From Reticulitermes speratus (taxonomy: Eukaryota; Arthropoda; Insecta; Blattodea; Rhinotermitidae), in assembly GCA_021186555.1 (NCBI GenBank), contig JAJKFL010000039.1:20130733-20194732 (forward strand): a stretch of DNA of 64,000 nucleotides, read 5' to 3'. Shown here in pieces: positions 11,637-24,000 of this stretch (within the stretch, counting starts at the first letter, position 1; every line of letters begins with the position of its first letter). The notes beneath the pieces are model-generated. The model was not told where the DNA came from, ran no database searches, and was given only the letters and a program-made list of their open reading frames with translations. Both the position numbers and the translations under genes were made by a program.

Positions 11637-13215
11637 GTGATATCATCATCATCATCATCTTTATTACATTCAATAAATCCTCTAGCAGGTTAAAAGAAAC
11701 TGCAGGATGTAGAAATAGTCCAATACAAATAAACAAACAGAATACACAAACACATTAACAAAAAACAAATACAACAAGCAAGACACATCACCAACACCAC
11801 AAGTGCAAGTGAAATTACATCACGTTCACTGATTCAAGGCTACAGATCAAACCTAAATCAAGTTTAGTCAAAATTATAAAATTTGGAATCTTACTAAGCC
11901 TAACTGTACAACCATACACATATAATAAAACAATCTGTAGAAGTCAATATTTGCGTAATATACATGTATAAACAATACAATACATAGCAAAAGTTGGATA
12001 ATAATTACTAACATACATATGAATGACAAACATTAAAAAACAAATACAGTCATTCTGAACATTACCTGAGCTTAGGTTGAGAACCTATTCACAATTAAAA
12101 TATTCTTCAACAGTATAAAATTATTTAGAATGAAGAAAAGTACTTAAGGCTGTTCGAAACTGTCTGTTATTGTGAGCTAACTGTTTTGTACTTAGTGGCA
12201 AACCATTAAAAAGCTTGACACCAGAATAGTAGGGCCCTTTTTGATACAACACCAAATTTGATTTAGGCTGAAATAAATCCTGGTTGCGTCAGGCCTTAAT
12301 ATCATGAATGTGAGATACAGAGTAATAAAAATCTCCATTATTGACAGTGAATAACAATAAGGAGTATATGTATTGAGACTTTAATGGCAAAATGTTTAAA
12401 GTTTTGAATACATCTCTAGGACGTAGTCCGCACATAATTCTTATAATTCTCTTTTGACTTTCAAATACCTGTAAACTAAAAGAGAAATTCCCCCAAAATA
12501 TAATTCCATAAGCGATGAGGGAAAGGAAGTAGGAATAATACACCATTTTCAAAGAATCAATGGACATAATGGGTTTAAGATTTCTCATTATATAGCAGGC
12601 CCTGCTTAATTTGGGTAGAAGCTGAGATATGTGGGCTTTCCAAGTCAGAGAACTATCAACAATTATTCCTAAAAATTTAGTGTTTGTATTATTAGAAATA
12701 AAGTTATTATCATAGCTAAGAGATATTTCATTACGAGAATCTGCCTTTGTCCTAAATTGAATATACTGGGTTTTGTTACAATTTAATGTCAACAAATTGC
12801 ATTAAACCATTCATTTAGTTGCACAAATGCAGTAGTTATGTTATTTCGGTATTCCAGATAATTATAATTGCTGATAATTAAACTTGTATCATCTGCGAAT
12901 GAAACTGACTTAATACCACTGTTAAAAATTCTTGGCAGGTCATTTATGTAACATAGAAAAAGAAGAGGACCAAGAATAGAGCCCTGTGGAACTCCATGTT
13001 TAATAATGTCCCATCTTGAAAAACTAGTGTGATCAGAAACGGTGTTAAACAATGAGACTCTTTGATACCTATTAGTTAAGTAAGATTTAATTAAATCATA
13101 GTAGGTACCTCTTACTCCATAAAACTGTAATTTAGATAACAAGAGATAATGGTTGACACTGTCAAAAGCCTTTTTTAAATCACACCTGAACATCCTTCTT
13201 TTCTCTTTGGATTCA
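11637..13215 (-). mobile_element. 5'-truncated non-LTR retrotransposon with RT domain, minus strand
   Basis: On the minus strand 13215-12130 encodes the second half of a reverse transcriptase: DLKKAFDSVNHYLLL, then HGVPQGSILGPLLFL, the catalytic FADDT, KTQYIQF, TKFLGI, and the LQ..KRIIRIM-like region before a C-terminal domain. One frameshift lies near 12790 (after WFNA), and the frame is broken again near 12289 before the last residues at about 12130. The 3' region 12130-11637 is untranslated and ends in a GAT repeat that reads (ATC)n on the plus strand. The 5' part of the RT and the endonuclease are missing. It is clearly the same family as the plus-strand element at 49430-51815. The clade is Jockey/CR1-like by motif. 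Confidence 0.85.
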
Positions 13216-13765
13216 TTTGCCTCAGTTTTCTTTTCCCAGTAGGCAAGACTTCCAGGATACAAGGTGTTCTCCTTAAAACAATATGTGGGTACATAATTAA
13301 ACAACTATAAAATTGTCAAGTCAGATTATGAAGTTTGTTAAGCATGACTTGTTCAATCACCATCAGCTCTAAGGTGTCTGGTGTCAAACTTTCTGAAACT
13401 CTGGAACTAGATGTCCCTCAGTTTGCTCATCCTTTGGTCCAACTTTTGCTCCTGGCTTGCAGTTTGCTAGTAGACTTGAACCCTGTATGCATTGTACGTA
13501 TATGACTAGCTGCCCATTCAAACCGAATTAGCATGCCTGGGTTCACATCAAACCTGATGGGGAAAGTTTGCTTACAGACGCATATGCCTGTCAGCCAGTT
13601 TCTTTCTGCTGGATATGATAAATATACCTGTGATTTTAACACTAATGCAGCTAGTTAGTTGTTCCTTCCGTAGGTCAGAAGTGATACCTGTGGAACATGT
13701 ATACTTCAAAATGCCCAGTGTCATTTATTTATTCAGTACAGACATAATTAAATACCCACTATGAC

Positions 13766-13800
13766 ATATATATACATACATACATACATACATACGTACA
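13766..13800. repeat. (CATA)n microsatellite
   Basis: An ATAC/CATA run within otherwise unassigned sequence between the minus-strand LINE and the RBM19 gene. Confidence 0.8.
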
Positions 13801-14479
13801 GATTTGCTACACAATCAACTCATGTAAGAGTTCAAAATCTGCCTGCATAAAGAAACAGAAAATTACTATAACACTGGGATCCACCAATAAGAGAATATGG
13901 AGAATTTTAGGTGAGTCTGTTGCAAGATATGTTGTGATTTGTACAGACTAATTCTCAGCCTGAAAAGTGACTAAATGTATCCATAGCACACTTCAAGGCA
14001 TAATTCCAACTGGGAATACAGAAATTACCATTTACTGTAATTATGTTCTGCTTGCCTTCATAAAATTATGCCTTCTACTGAGTATGGATCCTGGGTATTA
14101 TCTCCAGAGTTTCTTTACAATTTTACTGATATATTTCCAAAAACAGATGTGCTAAAACACACAGCTTCTCATCAAGATTTGAATTCATTTATTTGTACCA
14201 GAATATCTTTTTATCATTTAGCATCAACACTAATATTAATTATTCTTGCTGTATACATATAATGAATTAATTCTGTACCTTAATGCAGAGCAGCAGGTAA
14301 CAGCATAATCACAGCATGAACATATTTAAGGATTTTTGACATTAAGCATTTTATAACTGACAAAGCCAGTTCAGATGTATCAAATTTGTTGTTAAAATTT
14401 AATAAAAAGTGAATGGCATTTAGACACACGCATAAATGAGTATTTTTTTTCTGTAGATATATTCTGTGCATGGATAAAC

Positions 14480-14895
14480 AAGGTGTACATTGTTTCAGAG
14501 GCTGGCTTTCCCTCCATCTTCAGGTAGAAGGAAGTGGTATGTAGGCTTATCTCTAGACTCTACAGCAGGCAGATGTGGGCTGTCTATACAAGAAACATAT
14601 GGAAATATCAGTAAAAGACAGTAGTGACAATGTCTGAAGAAGATATTCCCAGGACTATACTGGACCATCATCACAAACATGCAGAACCATAATTATATGT
14701 ACACACTAAAATTAGTTGCATGTGATAGAATACAATCATAATGTTGCAGAAATGCAGAACGTAGAAAACCTGTAGCCACTGTAATACTTTCTCAGAAATG
14801 TTGAAGTATTTCTGTAAAAATTAACCTTTTAAGTGCCACTTCCTTCTACATCAAGATGGAGCTACAACCAGCCCCTGAAAGAATGCATATCTCTA
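14480..14895. mobile_element. Decayed inverted-repeat element with hammerhead-like ends
   Basis: The left end read on the minus strand and the right end read on the plus strand share CCACTTCCTTCTAC, then an AAGATGGAG block, CCAGCC and CTGAAA. On the minus strand the left copy has CUGAAGA (14523-14517), an extra U, an imperfect hairpin, GAAAC (14496-14492), three bases and GUA (14488-14486). The right copy (14850-14892) has a damaged core, AUCAAGA. Stem I does not pair convincingly in either, so both are probably dead. Confidence 0.45.
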
Positions 14896-17700
14896 TTATC
14901 CACACACAGAACATGTCTAAAGAAAAGATCTTCATGTATATGAGAGTCTGAATGCCATAAACTTTTAATGAACTTTTAAAAAAACGTTTGATACCTCTGA
15001 CCCGGCTTAGTCATTTCTAAAATTCTTTATGTTAAGAATGCTTAAATGTGTTAATTCCATAGTTGTGCCATTACCAGCTGCTCTACATTCACGTACAGAA
15101 TTAATTCACTGCGTTTCTACTGTAAGAATAATGAAGATTACTGTTGATGTTGAATGAGAGAAAAACATATTCTTGGTACAAGTCATTAAATTTAGATCTT
15201 GAAAAGAAGCTGTTGTTTTTAGCATATTTGTTCTTGTGTTTGAATTCTCTAACAGGCTGTATTTTAGCTTATTTACATGACAAAAAGTAATGATGCTGCA
15301 GACCTACCATGAGGAACATAAAAAAACTTTTGTTTTGTAAAAGTTCACATCACAACATGCAGGAAATGGAATTGGTGTCAGTTAGATAATGTGTGTGTGA
15401 GATTTAATTTGGAATGAAGCAGACATTCTTCAAAAAACTTTTTTTAACAATTTGTGTATTAATATTACAGTTTTTTTTTTATCATTTTATGCTAGTTATA
15501 AACTGTAAATAAATAGTTTAAAATATGGCCTCTCTTTTACTTTTTAACCAACTGAACACTTTGGTTGTTTGAATATTACAGTTTTCTGGGATGGTGATGC
15601 CATGTACTTCAGTTGATACATATCAACATTTTGGATGAACCTGCCACCTTCCACCTGCAGGCTAGAACAGTAAATTGCAAGAAAAAGGGATGTTCAGGTA
15701 TAAGGAAGTGTGGACATAAACTGGGACCCCATAACATTGATACCCATCTACTGAATTACGTGGCATGACAAACCAGAAGACTGTAAACTTCACACTTTTA
15801 CGCTGTGATCCTGAAACCTGTCCCTGTTTCTTTGGTTGGTTTAAGGTCAATTCACCTGGAATGGTTATCCATAACTGTCAACACAAATCCAAATAAAAAC
15901 TCAAGAACTAAACTTCACCTAAAATTTGGCAGAGGCATTTTCTCCACACCATAATACACGTATTGTACATGCATAGCCATAAATTTGTTGCCATGGTATG
16001 GGCTGAGAGATCAATACTACATGAAGGATGGACTGGCCTTAAAAAATACGACTTATATATCACCAGTGCAAACCTCATAAATCTGGATACTGCTTACTTT
16101 ACACAGTAAACTCTGGCCTCTGATGGAAGTGCAGTGGAAAGACAATTTTGGTGGAAAAGCCTCTCATAAAACAGTGATTTTGGAAGGGTGAGATGTAGTT
16201 GTAAGGATTATTAATGGATTTTAGGTAAACATATTTTGAAGATGTGAACTGAAGTGAATGCTTTGGATCAGGTCAAATGATTAGCTTAGTATTAGCAGGA
16301 TTTAATCTCTGCATTCTGTAAACAGTGAGTTTGTTTATTTAGTTTGGTTATCTACCAGTATCTTAATAAAAATGGTTGTATGTATTGTTTACAAATAGGT
16401 TGTCCCAGCAATGAATTTTTTATCTTTAATACATAGCAACCTGTTTATCCATGAATAATGTTGTGAACCTTTCTATTTGATACAGTAGATCATGACATAC
16501 TCTGTCTTTTGTTTTCATTATTTTAGTGATTTGTTTAGCAAAACTGACAGTCTCAAAATATGTAGCATCAGTGTTAGATTAATGAATGTTAGCATGGAGC
16601 ACTGGTTTTCAAGTATTGGTTCTATTGTGTGAGTGTTGATAATATTTTGGTTTGTCACATGTAATTAACACTTATGGAACGTAAACTGCTTGTAAAATTC
16701 TGGAATATTTTTTTCAAAGCAGGTGCCTAGGAGGTAGTTGCTCATGTGTAATAATGCACTAAATTGAAACACAAAAATGTCTCAGAGTGACAATGAGTTC
16801 CCACTTCTCTTTGCTTCCAATATTAGCACCTAAAGATCATGCATTTTCAGTCATAAACAATGTCTAGTCACTTGACAGAAATCGAATAAATGAGAGTACA
16901 GTTCAAGCCTTACCCTACTGCCAACTGAACTTAGGTTTGACCTCCGAGTTTTATGACTCATATGTACATACATTCATTATTACTATAATTACCTCTATGA
17001 GTCCAACTTCAGTCAAAGTGACAAAGGATGTGGAAGAAGTCATGCATGATACAAAATACAGACCTAGTAAAATACAAAAATATTATAAGGATTTCACATA
17101 ACAAATTACAATGTCACACTAAATCTATTATATACAGCAGGTACTAAGATTATGAGTTATTTTTATGCATTAGAAACTCATCAACAGGGTAAAGGGAGTG
17201 TAGAATAAGTATCATCTCCATGCTGCTGAAAATTTTGATGTCAGCATATTATGTACTTCTCTAAAAACATAAAAGTGGCAATTTGTCTATGAAGATGGTA
17301 GTTATTCCTTGTATTAATACTGTGTACACCTGAAATTGTTTGAAACTGTTCTTGGTTATTTCAATAAAGTTTGTTATTGAAAATATGTAATGGAACAGGT
17401 ACAATGCACCAAGTAAACTGTAGTAAAAAGTAAGCATGGATGGTACAGTACAATGAGACATTAAACCTGTCACCAACTTTCTGTAAGCAAATGATTGTCA
17501 GATACCGGAAAAACAATTTGGTGCGCGATACAATTTTCAAAATTCCCCATTCACATAAATTACATGGAGCGAAACAGTGCCTCGTACGTAAGGAACGCCC
17601 AAGGAATAGCATGAAAATCAGGGTGTATGGTCTTCCTTCTCTTGCAGAAAAGGGACTGGGCCAATTAGCAGCCCCGAACACACAACCCCAGTTATTCTCT
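14896..17700. other. Long intergenic stretch, nothing firmly identified
   Basis: No exon chain or RNA gene is recognised. A tiny possible reverse-transcriptase scrap occurs at 16478-16516, reading DTVDHDIL in one frame. The rest is AT-rich with poly(T) and short runs only. Confidence 0.4.
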
Positions 17701-18061
17701 ACCTATATCTATATCAGCTGCAATGACCGATAAACGAAAATACGCATTTGGGACATGTTTGGGACACTGGTAAGAATAGAAGTAATGTTTTCTTACGTGG
17801 ATATCATCAATATATATAATCACTGACCCCTTTCATTCCAACCACGGACCATGTGTAGATAGCACACAAACCACGGATTATCTACTCGTACATACGAACC
17901 GCGGATGGAACCATTGCGGTAACTATCTGTGATTTCGATCACGTGTCACCACCAGATGTAGGTGCATGTGTTGTAAGAATGGAGGATTTGAATGTGTGTG
18001 TTTTATTACGTATGTGAAGAATTTAAAATCTTATTAAAGCTTTATTCAACAATATGATAAA
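17700..18061 (+). promoter_or_regulatory. RBM19: Probable RBM19 promoter / 5' UTR region
   Basis: The bases just before the RBM19 start codon have clearly more CpG dinucleotides (GCGG, ACGG, TCGA, TACG) than the AT-rich flanks, as expected near an insect housekeeping promoter. No TATA box or start site can be fixed. This is inference from composition and position. Confidence 0.35.
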
Positions 18062-18097
18062 ATGTCACGACTGATTGTCAAAAATTTACCAAATAGC
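18062..18097 (+). CDS. RBM19: RBM19 exon 1 (start codon)
   Basis: Encodes [12 protein letters not shown]: the start and the RNP2 strand of RRM1. The ATG is preceded by AA. Donor GTAAGT at 18098, phase 0. The start matches the conserved N-terminus of the family, so no upstream start is needed. Confidence 0.92.
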
Positions 18098-21000
18098 GTA
18101 AGTGTAAAGAATAGTTTGGTGGAACAGCTTTATTGAGACCCATGTACCTAACCTATACACATGATTACTGTAATTCCTTTTTTACGCACGTGAAGGGATG
18201 GTGGTATTACGTAGTCCGCATGTGTGTGTATGGTAATATTACGTAGGTATTAAACGTATTAATATCCAGCTTTATGTGTGGACATCTTTGTAGAAGAAAG
18301 CGCTGCGTAACATTGTGTCCATACCAGATTCCCTAATATCACTTAATGTATAATGGGTTAGGATATTGTAGGGATTGATATTAAGTGAAGGAGGTGTTAC
18401 TGCTTCATACGGAATTATCAAAGGGCTGTTGCACAAGCAAGGCACTGTTCCTGATTCGTTAATATTGTGGTTGGAGGTGGCATAAATCTTTCTGGTTTAT
18501 GTAGTCTGGGCTGAAACAATTAAGACATGGTAGTAGTCATTTTAGGAGGTTTTGGGAATGAGTACCTCAGCGGATTCGGGAGAACTTCAGGAATTAATCA
18601 GCAAGGTGACACTTCTTCAGTGACTCACTGCAGGTGGTCTGTAATGTGGTTGAATGGAACCTCTTAAAAGGTGGCATTACTTTGTTAACTGTAATACAAC
18701 TACAGTTATTACAATGACAGTGTATGCCTGTGTTGAAGGCTCTCATGAGTCAGATTAGTTTCTTTACATTCGATTCGGGGTAGTGTAGCAGTATGCATGC
18801 TTGGATAATGATGTAATTTAACCTGAACTGTTTTTAATACCATTTTACAGATTACAAGAGAAAAACTTCATGAACTTTTTAGCGAGAAGGGTATTGTAAC
18901 AGATGTCCAGTTGAAGTATGCAAAGGATGGAAAGTTTCGTCACTTTGGATTTGTGGGTTTTAAGGCTGAAGAAGAAGCGCAGAATGCTGCAGAGTACTTC
19001 AACAATACTTGCATCAAAGCATCCAGAATAAAAGTTGAATTATGTGCTGGTTTAGGCAAGTGATACATTATTGATTTCAGTTTGAATATAGTAATAATAC
19101 ATTCAAATGTGGTGTAAGCAGAAGAAGCAGAATGTATGAAGATATACCTTCAAGTATACAAACAATGAGACAAATTGACAGGTGCCAGTTAGTTGCTTCA
19201 TAGCACTAATGAGAGTCAAACCAATCATCAGGCAGACTTTGCTATTGGTACTGAATGCTGCATTTCACAAAAGCCATAATTTACATTGATGCACTGTTGG
19301 GACATATGACTTTGGACTTGGAACAGTAAAGCATATCATTAGTGAGAGGTTATCAGACTGGAATAAATATATGTTAAGAAATAATTTATAACAATTGCAT
19401 GAGATCCTTTGCATTACAGTGTTTGCATAGTTCAACTAGAAGTAATCATGCAACATCTAATACGTTAGCTCTGTCACTCTGTGAAACAAACTATCAACAT
19501 TTTGTTTGTTTTGTGCTATATTTTAACTGTATGTCAACTGTAATTTTCATGTAAAGTAGATGTGGGTTACCTGGCTTCCTGGATCTTAGTTATGTCCCAC
19601 TATCTCTTGATTTAATTTTTAAACATAGTTATCAAAGACCAGTATTTAAGTTCAGTAATAAAAACTATAAATGTGAACATATTTATGGTAAAAACAAGTA
19701 TTTTGTCCTTCCTGATGAAGCATGCTTTTACTGAAGAGGCTGGCAGACTTGTATTTGGGAAGTTCAAATGTCTGCTCGGTTATCATCTGACTGAGGTTTC
19801 TTCTGTTATTTCTCTGTCTCTAGAAAAGTGCCAGTATAGTTCCTTAAAAATTGGGTGCAACTGCAGTCTTCTAAGTCCTTACCTACTTACATGGCATGAT
19901 CGTCTTCCATCACTGGCACTGTATAATCTGTGTAGTGTAAATAGCATCTTCAAATAACCTAAGATTCATTCAGTAATAAGTTTCCTTTTTAGCCTACTGT
20001 CCTTTCTTAAGGAAAGAAAGTGAATGTGTGAGATCGCCATGCTGTCCATATACTTCCTGCTTGAACTTCTAACTAGGTGTCTGATTTTCATGAAATTTGG
20101 TATGGATGTCACGTCATTAGTGGCCATGCAAACCTTGTACTTTTACCCGCAGTTGGTAATAACACTTTGGCAGGTGCGTGAGCTTGTGAATTGGGAGTGA
20201 CACTAGTAGGACATTTGTGTAAGATAGCCTTTCAGTAGAAAGCAAAACAACAAGTGGCAACATGAAAACTATATTTACCTATTCTTCATGATGATAATTA
20301 GTGAATCACTGAAGCTAGGCATGTGAAATTTGGTACGAAGGTGTATCATAAATGTACCTACAAATTGTGTATAAAACATTGTTTATAAGTGAACAGTTGC
20401 AGCTGTTGTGACAGAGCAAAGTTTTGAGGTTATGTCCAACAACTTCAGTGTCTGTACTTGCATAATAAACTGTTCCAAAAAAGATGGTGATTATGGTGAT
20501 AATGGCATCATTATTATTGATGGTCGTAGTGGTGGTGGTGACGGCAATCATCATTATCATCATCAACCATAAGACATTTACAATTGCAAGCAATAAAATC
20601 CTGACTTGACTAGGATTTGCCTGAATAATCACCTGTGCATGTGCCCAGCACACTAGTCCATGGGCTGAATTTAATTTTATTGTTGAATTATAAATTTACC
20701 TTATCTGAATATGACATTAACAAGTCAAGATTTGTAGGATTGGATGTCTACAGTAAGAAAGTAGGTTTCATGAATTTCACTCCTGGTGGTTACAGGTGAC
20801 CCAAGTAAACCAAAGGCATGGAGCAGATATGCACCAGACAGCACAGCATATAAGAAGGAGCATGAGGGATTTAAGGACATTGAGATTCGAGATGAGAAAA
20901 GGAAATCTGAAAATGGAAATAAGAAAGAAAGTAAAATGCAAGAACTTGTAGACAAGGTATTATGTGCCCCCCCCCCCCCCCACCAAAGTGAAATTTAAAA

Positions 21001-24000
21001 AGCACAAATTTTTTAGACATTATGATAACAAAGGTTTTACGTGATTTACGCTTCAGCCTAAATGAGCCACTGAAATCGGTTAATGACTAGTACATTGGAA
21101 TATTGAAAAATATAATAAAAACTTATGACTATGTAGATTTTTTTTTTCTTTTTGAGTTAGTTTTAATTTTTCTTGTAGCCTAACTAGATGTCAGCTCAGA
21201 TTTTGATATGATATTCATAACACAGTTTTTAAAATCAAACATAAATTATGTAGTCTCAGGGTCAGGCCCCCCCCCAAAGAAAAATTTTGGGTGCGCCTAT
21301 GTTTAGTATGTATGGGGGTAATCTTTGCTTATACTGTAATCCCTTTTTGTTGTGTGTCAGAACTCCTAGTTAGTGTGTACAAGGTAATATGTGATTGCTT
21401 GTGTGTAATGGGGTTTGGTACTGAAAGAAATAAGAATTGATTTTCAACACTGCTGTATGGTGTCCTCTGAATGAGTTGTATATAGAATGCCAAGGCAGAA
21501 CTCGCACAGCCCTAATCTTGTGATTGCAGTAAGTGGGTTCAAGGGAGCAGTGCCACATAGTGGTCTCATTTGTATGTTGTGCTTAAGGCAGTAAGTATGC
21601 GTGTTAACTGAAAACCTGACACTGGGATGGCCTAGTTGATATAGGGATGGGGCTGTGGGCTAGACAACCTGGGGTTCAGTCCTTACTAGGGGCAAAAGAT
21701 TTTTCTTTTCTCCAAAACATCCAGACTGGCCCTGGGGCCTACCCAGCTTCCTATTCAGTAGTTACAGAGGGGTTCTTCTCTCAGGGGTAAAGCAACTGGG
21801 GTGTGAAGGTGATCACTCACCTCAATCTAGTGCTGAGGTTAAGAATGAGTGCAGCTGTACCTCTGCTCCCCTGTCATGGCATGTACAGGGTCAGGTTTAC
21901 GTTTTTTGACATTAAACCAGAGACATTCAGATGTGCTAAGTAGCTGTCATACAGAATTCCACACAATTGGTTTTTCACGTAATAGGTTTAAACTTTTAAC
22001 AACTTGCGTTCACATATGCAAACGCACATAGAAAGACACCCCTAGAAATTCATTTTATGTATTTAGGCAACAAGGAAATTTACTGCATTTTTAAGACATG
22101 CTGCATAATCTTTGATTTATTCTCCACAACGTATAATTTATTTCATAATTTTGTGTATTTCTGTTCATAATTTTATATTTTTCTGTTCAAATAGTACTCA
22201 TGTTTTTCATAAACAATGTGCAAAAATTTAAATAACCTGCCCTGGTAGGAAAAAGGTTAATTTCATTAAACAGCGGCATGAAAAATGCATTATGTTCTGA
22301 ATGAGATGTTTTTGATATGGTTAATTATTTCAGCATAAAAACGATCCTTTGTTCATTGAGTTTATGGAGACTCATGCAAAAGGCAACAAAGCTGTATGGA
22401 GCAATGATACATTGCTGAATAAAGACTCAACAAATATACGGCCTGAGAGAAAATCATCCTTGTTAAATGCAGATGGTGATTCTGGACATGACAGTGGTGA
22501 CATATCAGAATCTGAAGATGATGAAAAGGAAGTTGAAGACAATATTGCCAGGAAAAGGATTTCTGACCTTGAGGTATGTTTATTTCCTGTGTTTTAGGTG
22601 TCAGAACTACTGTGTTGCAGAAATACAAGAACATTATTTTGTCTGGCAGCTGCTTCACTCAGACTGTTTTGTGTGATGACAGCCAGCATAGTCCTCACTG
22701 CAGTTTCAAGTTGCCATGAGTTGGGATCCATGTGTTTTAGTTCACTGTATTGCAGTTAATATTGGATTTTTACATTGCAAGAAAGTGCTGAAAATGTTTT
22801 CTTTTGGCTTAAAGACATCCCTTACATCTAACAGACACATTTGTTCTATGTCATAGTTTTATAAGTTAAGCAAGCTGATTGGAAGTGACTAGCAACAGTT
22901 GACAGATAAAATAATGTCCCTCCATAACTCACATGCACATGAAATGTACCTGTATACCAGTTCAGTAATTGTAAATAAAAATCATGTGTTGATTACAAAG
23001 AGTGCATGAAAATACGTGATGGGGAGGGGGGTTTGTTCATGTCCACCCATAATATGCTGAAAACTACTGAATATGTATGTATATTAAATTTGATATTCAG
23101 GAGTCTACACTAAAATTTATGGCTTATTTAATCTTTGCTTATATTGCTCCCACCTTACTTGAAGCTCAAATCAAAATTTTCCATTTGTTGTAAAAATGAC
23201 GCAGTCTTGAAAAGAATGGTACATAATATAGATCTGTTTTTAATATGTACTAATATTGTTTTTTAAAATCATAGTTTAATAATGGCAAATGCTGACAGAA
23301 TGTGAAGAAAATAATTTCTGAGTCCATGCAGAGTTCATCTGTACTATCACTAGAATTGCAACAACAGACCTTTATCTGCAATAAATGAAAACAGGGTAAA
23401 TAAGGTATGATAAATACATGACAGTAACAAAAGACATTTTGGGACATGTCCCATATGTTTGGATCATTTTTCTGTTCTTACTGTGTTCTCATGTCATGTC
23501 AATTTTAGTATTTGAAGCTGAAGACTGTGAAAGAAGCAGTAGCAGATGATACACAAAATGAAGAGGAGAGTTATCCTGAACTGAAAAAAGAGAAGAAGCA
23601 ACACACTTTATCAGTTCAGTTTCTCACGGTAAAAGTCAGAGGCTTGGCTTATAAAGCTAAGAAGAAAGATGTGAAACAGTTTTTTCACCCACTGAAACCT
23701 AGTAGTGTCAGGTTGCCTCCAAAAAACAAAGGTATTGCATACGTTGGTTTCAAATCAGAGAAGGAACTGAGACAAGCTCTGAACAAGCATCTAACCTTCC
23801 TAGGTAAGTTGTATACGTACTGTATTTTGCGGAATGTATGTCTAACCACATTTTGCAGGGACAATTGTAGGAGAAATTTGCACATTCTAGGCAGCATTTT
23901 CTGGGAAAAGTGAGTCTAGCCCAGAAAATGTGGTAGTTAGGATTTGATTTTGTTGTGCTTGTTTGTGCAGTATGTATTCTTCAATAATTGTATTCTATAC

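Noticed and set aside
17361..17733. Overlapping frames of about 100 codons on both strands upstream of RBM19
   Set aside because: Neither shows a domain or usable splice sites. The higher GC content next to the promoter explains the lack of stops.
19215..19240. A further hammerhead core (CUGAUGA on the minus strand)
   Set aside because: No GAAA half lies within reach, so the core string alone is taken as chance.
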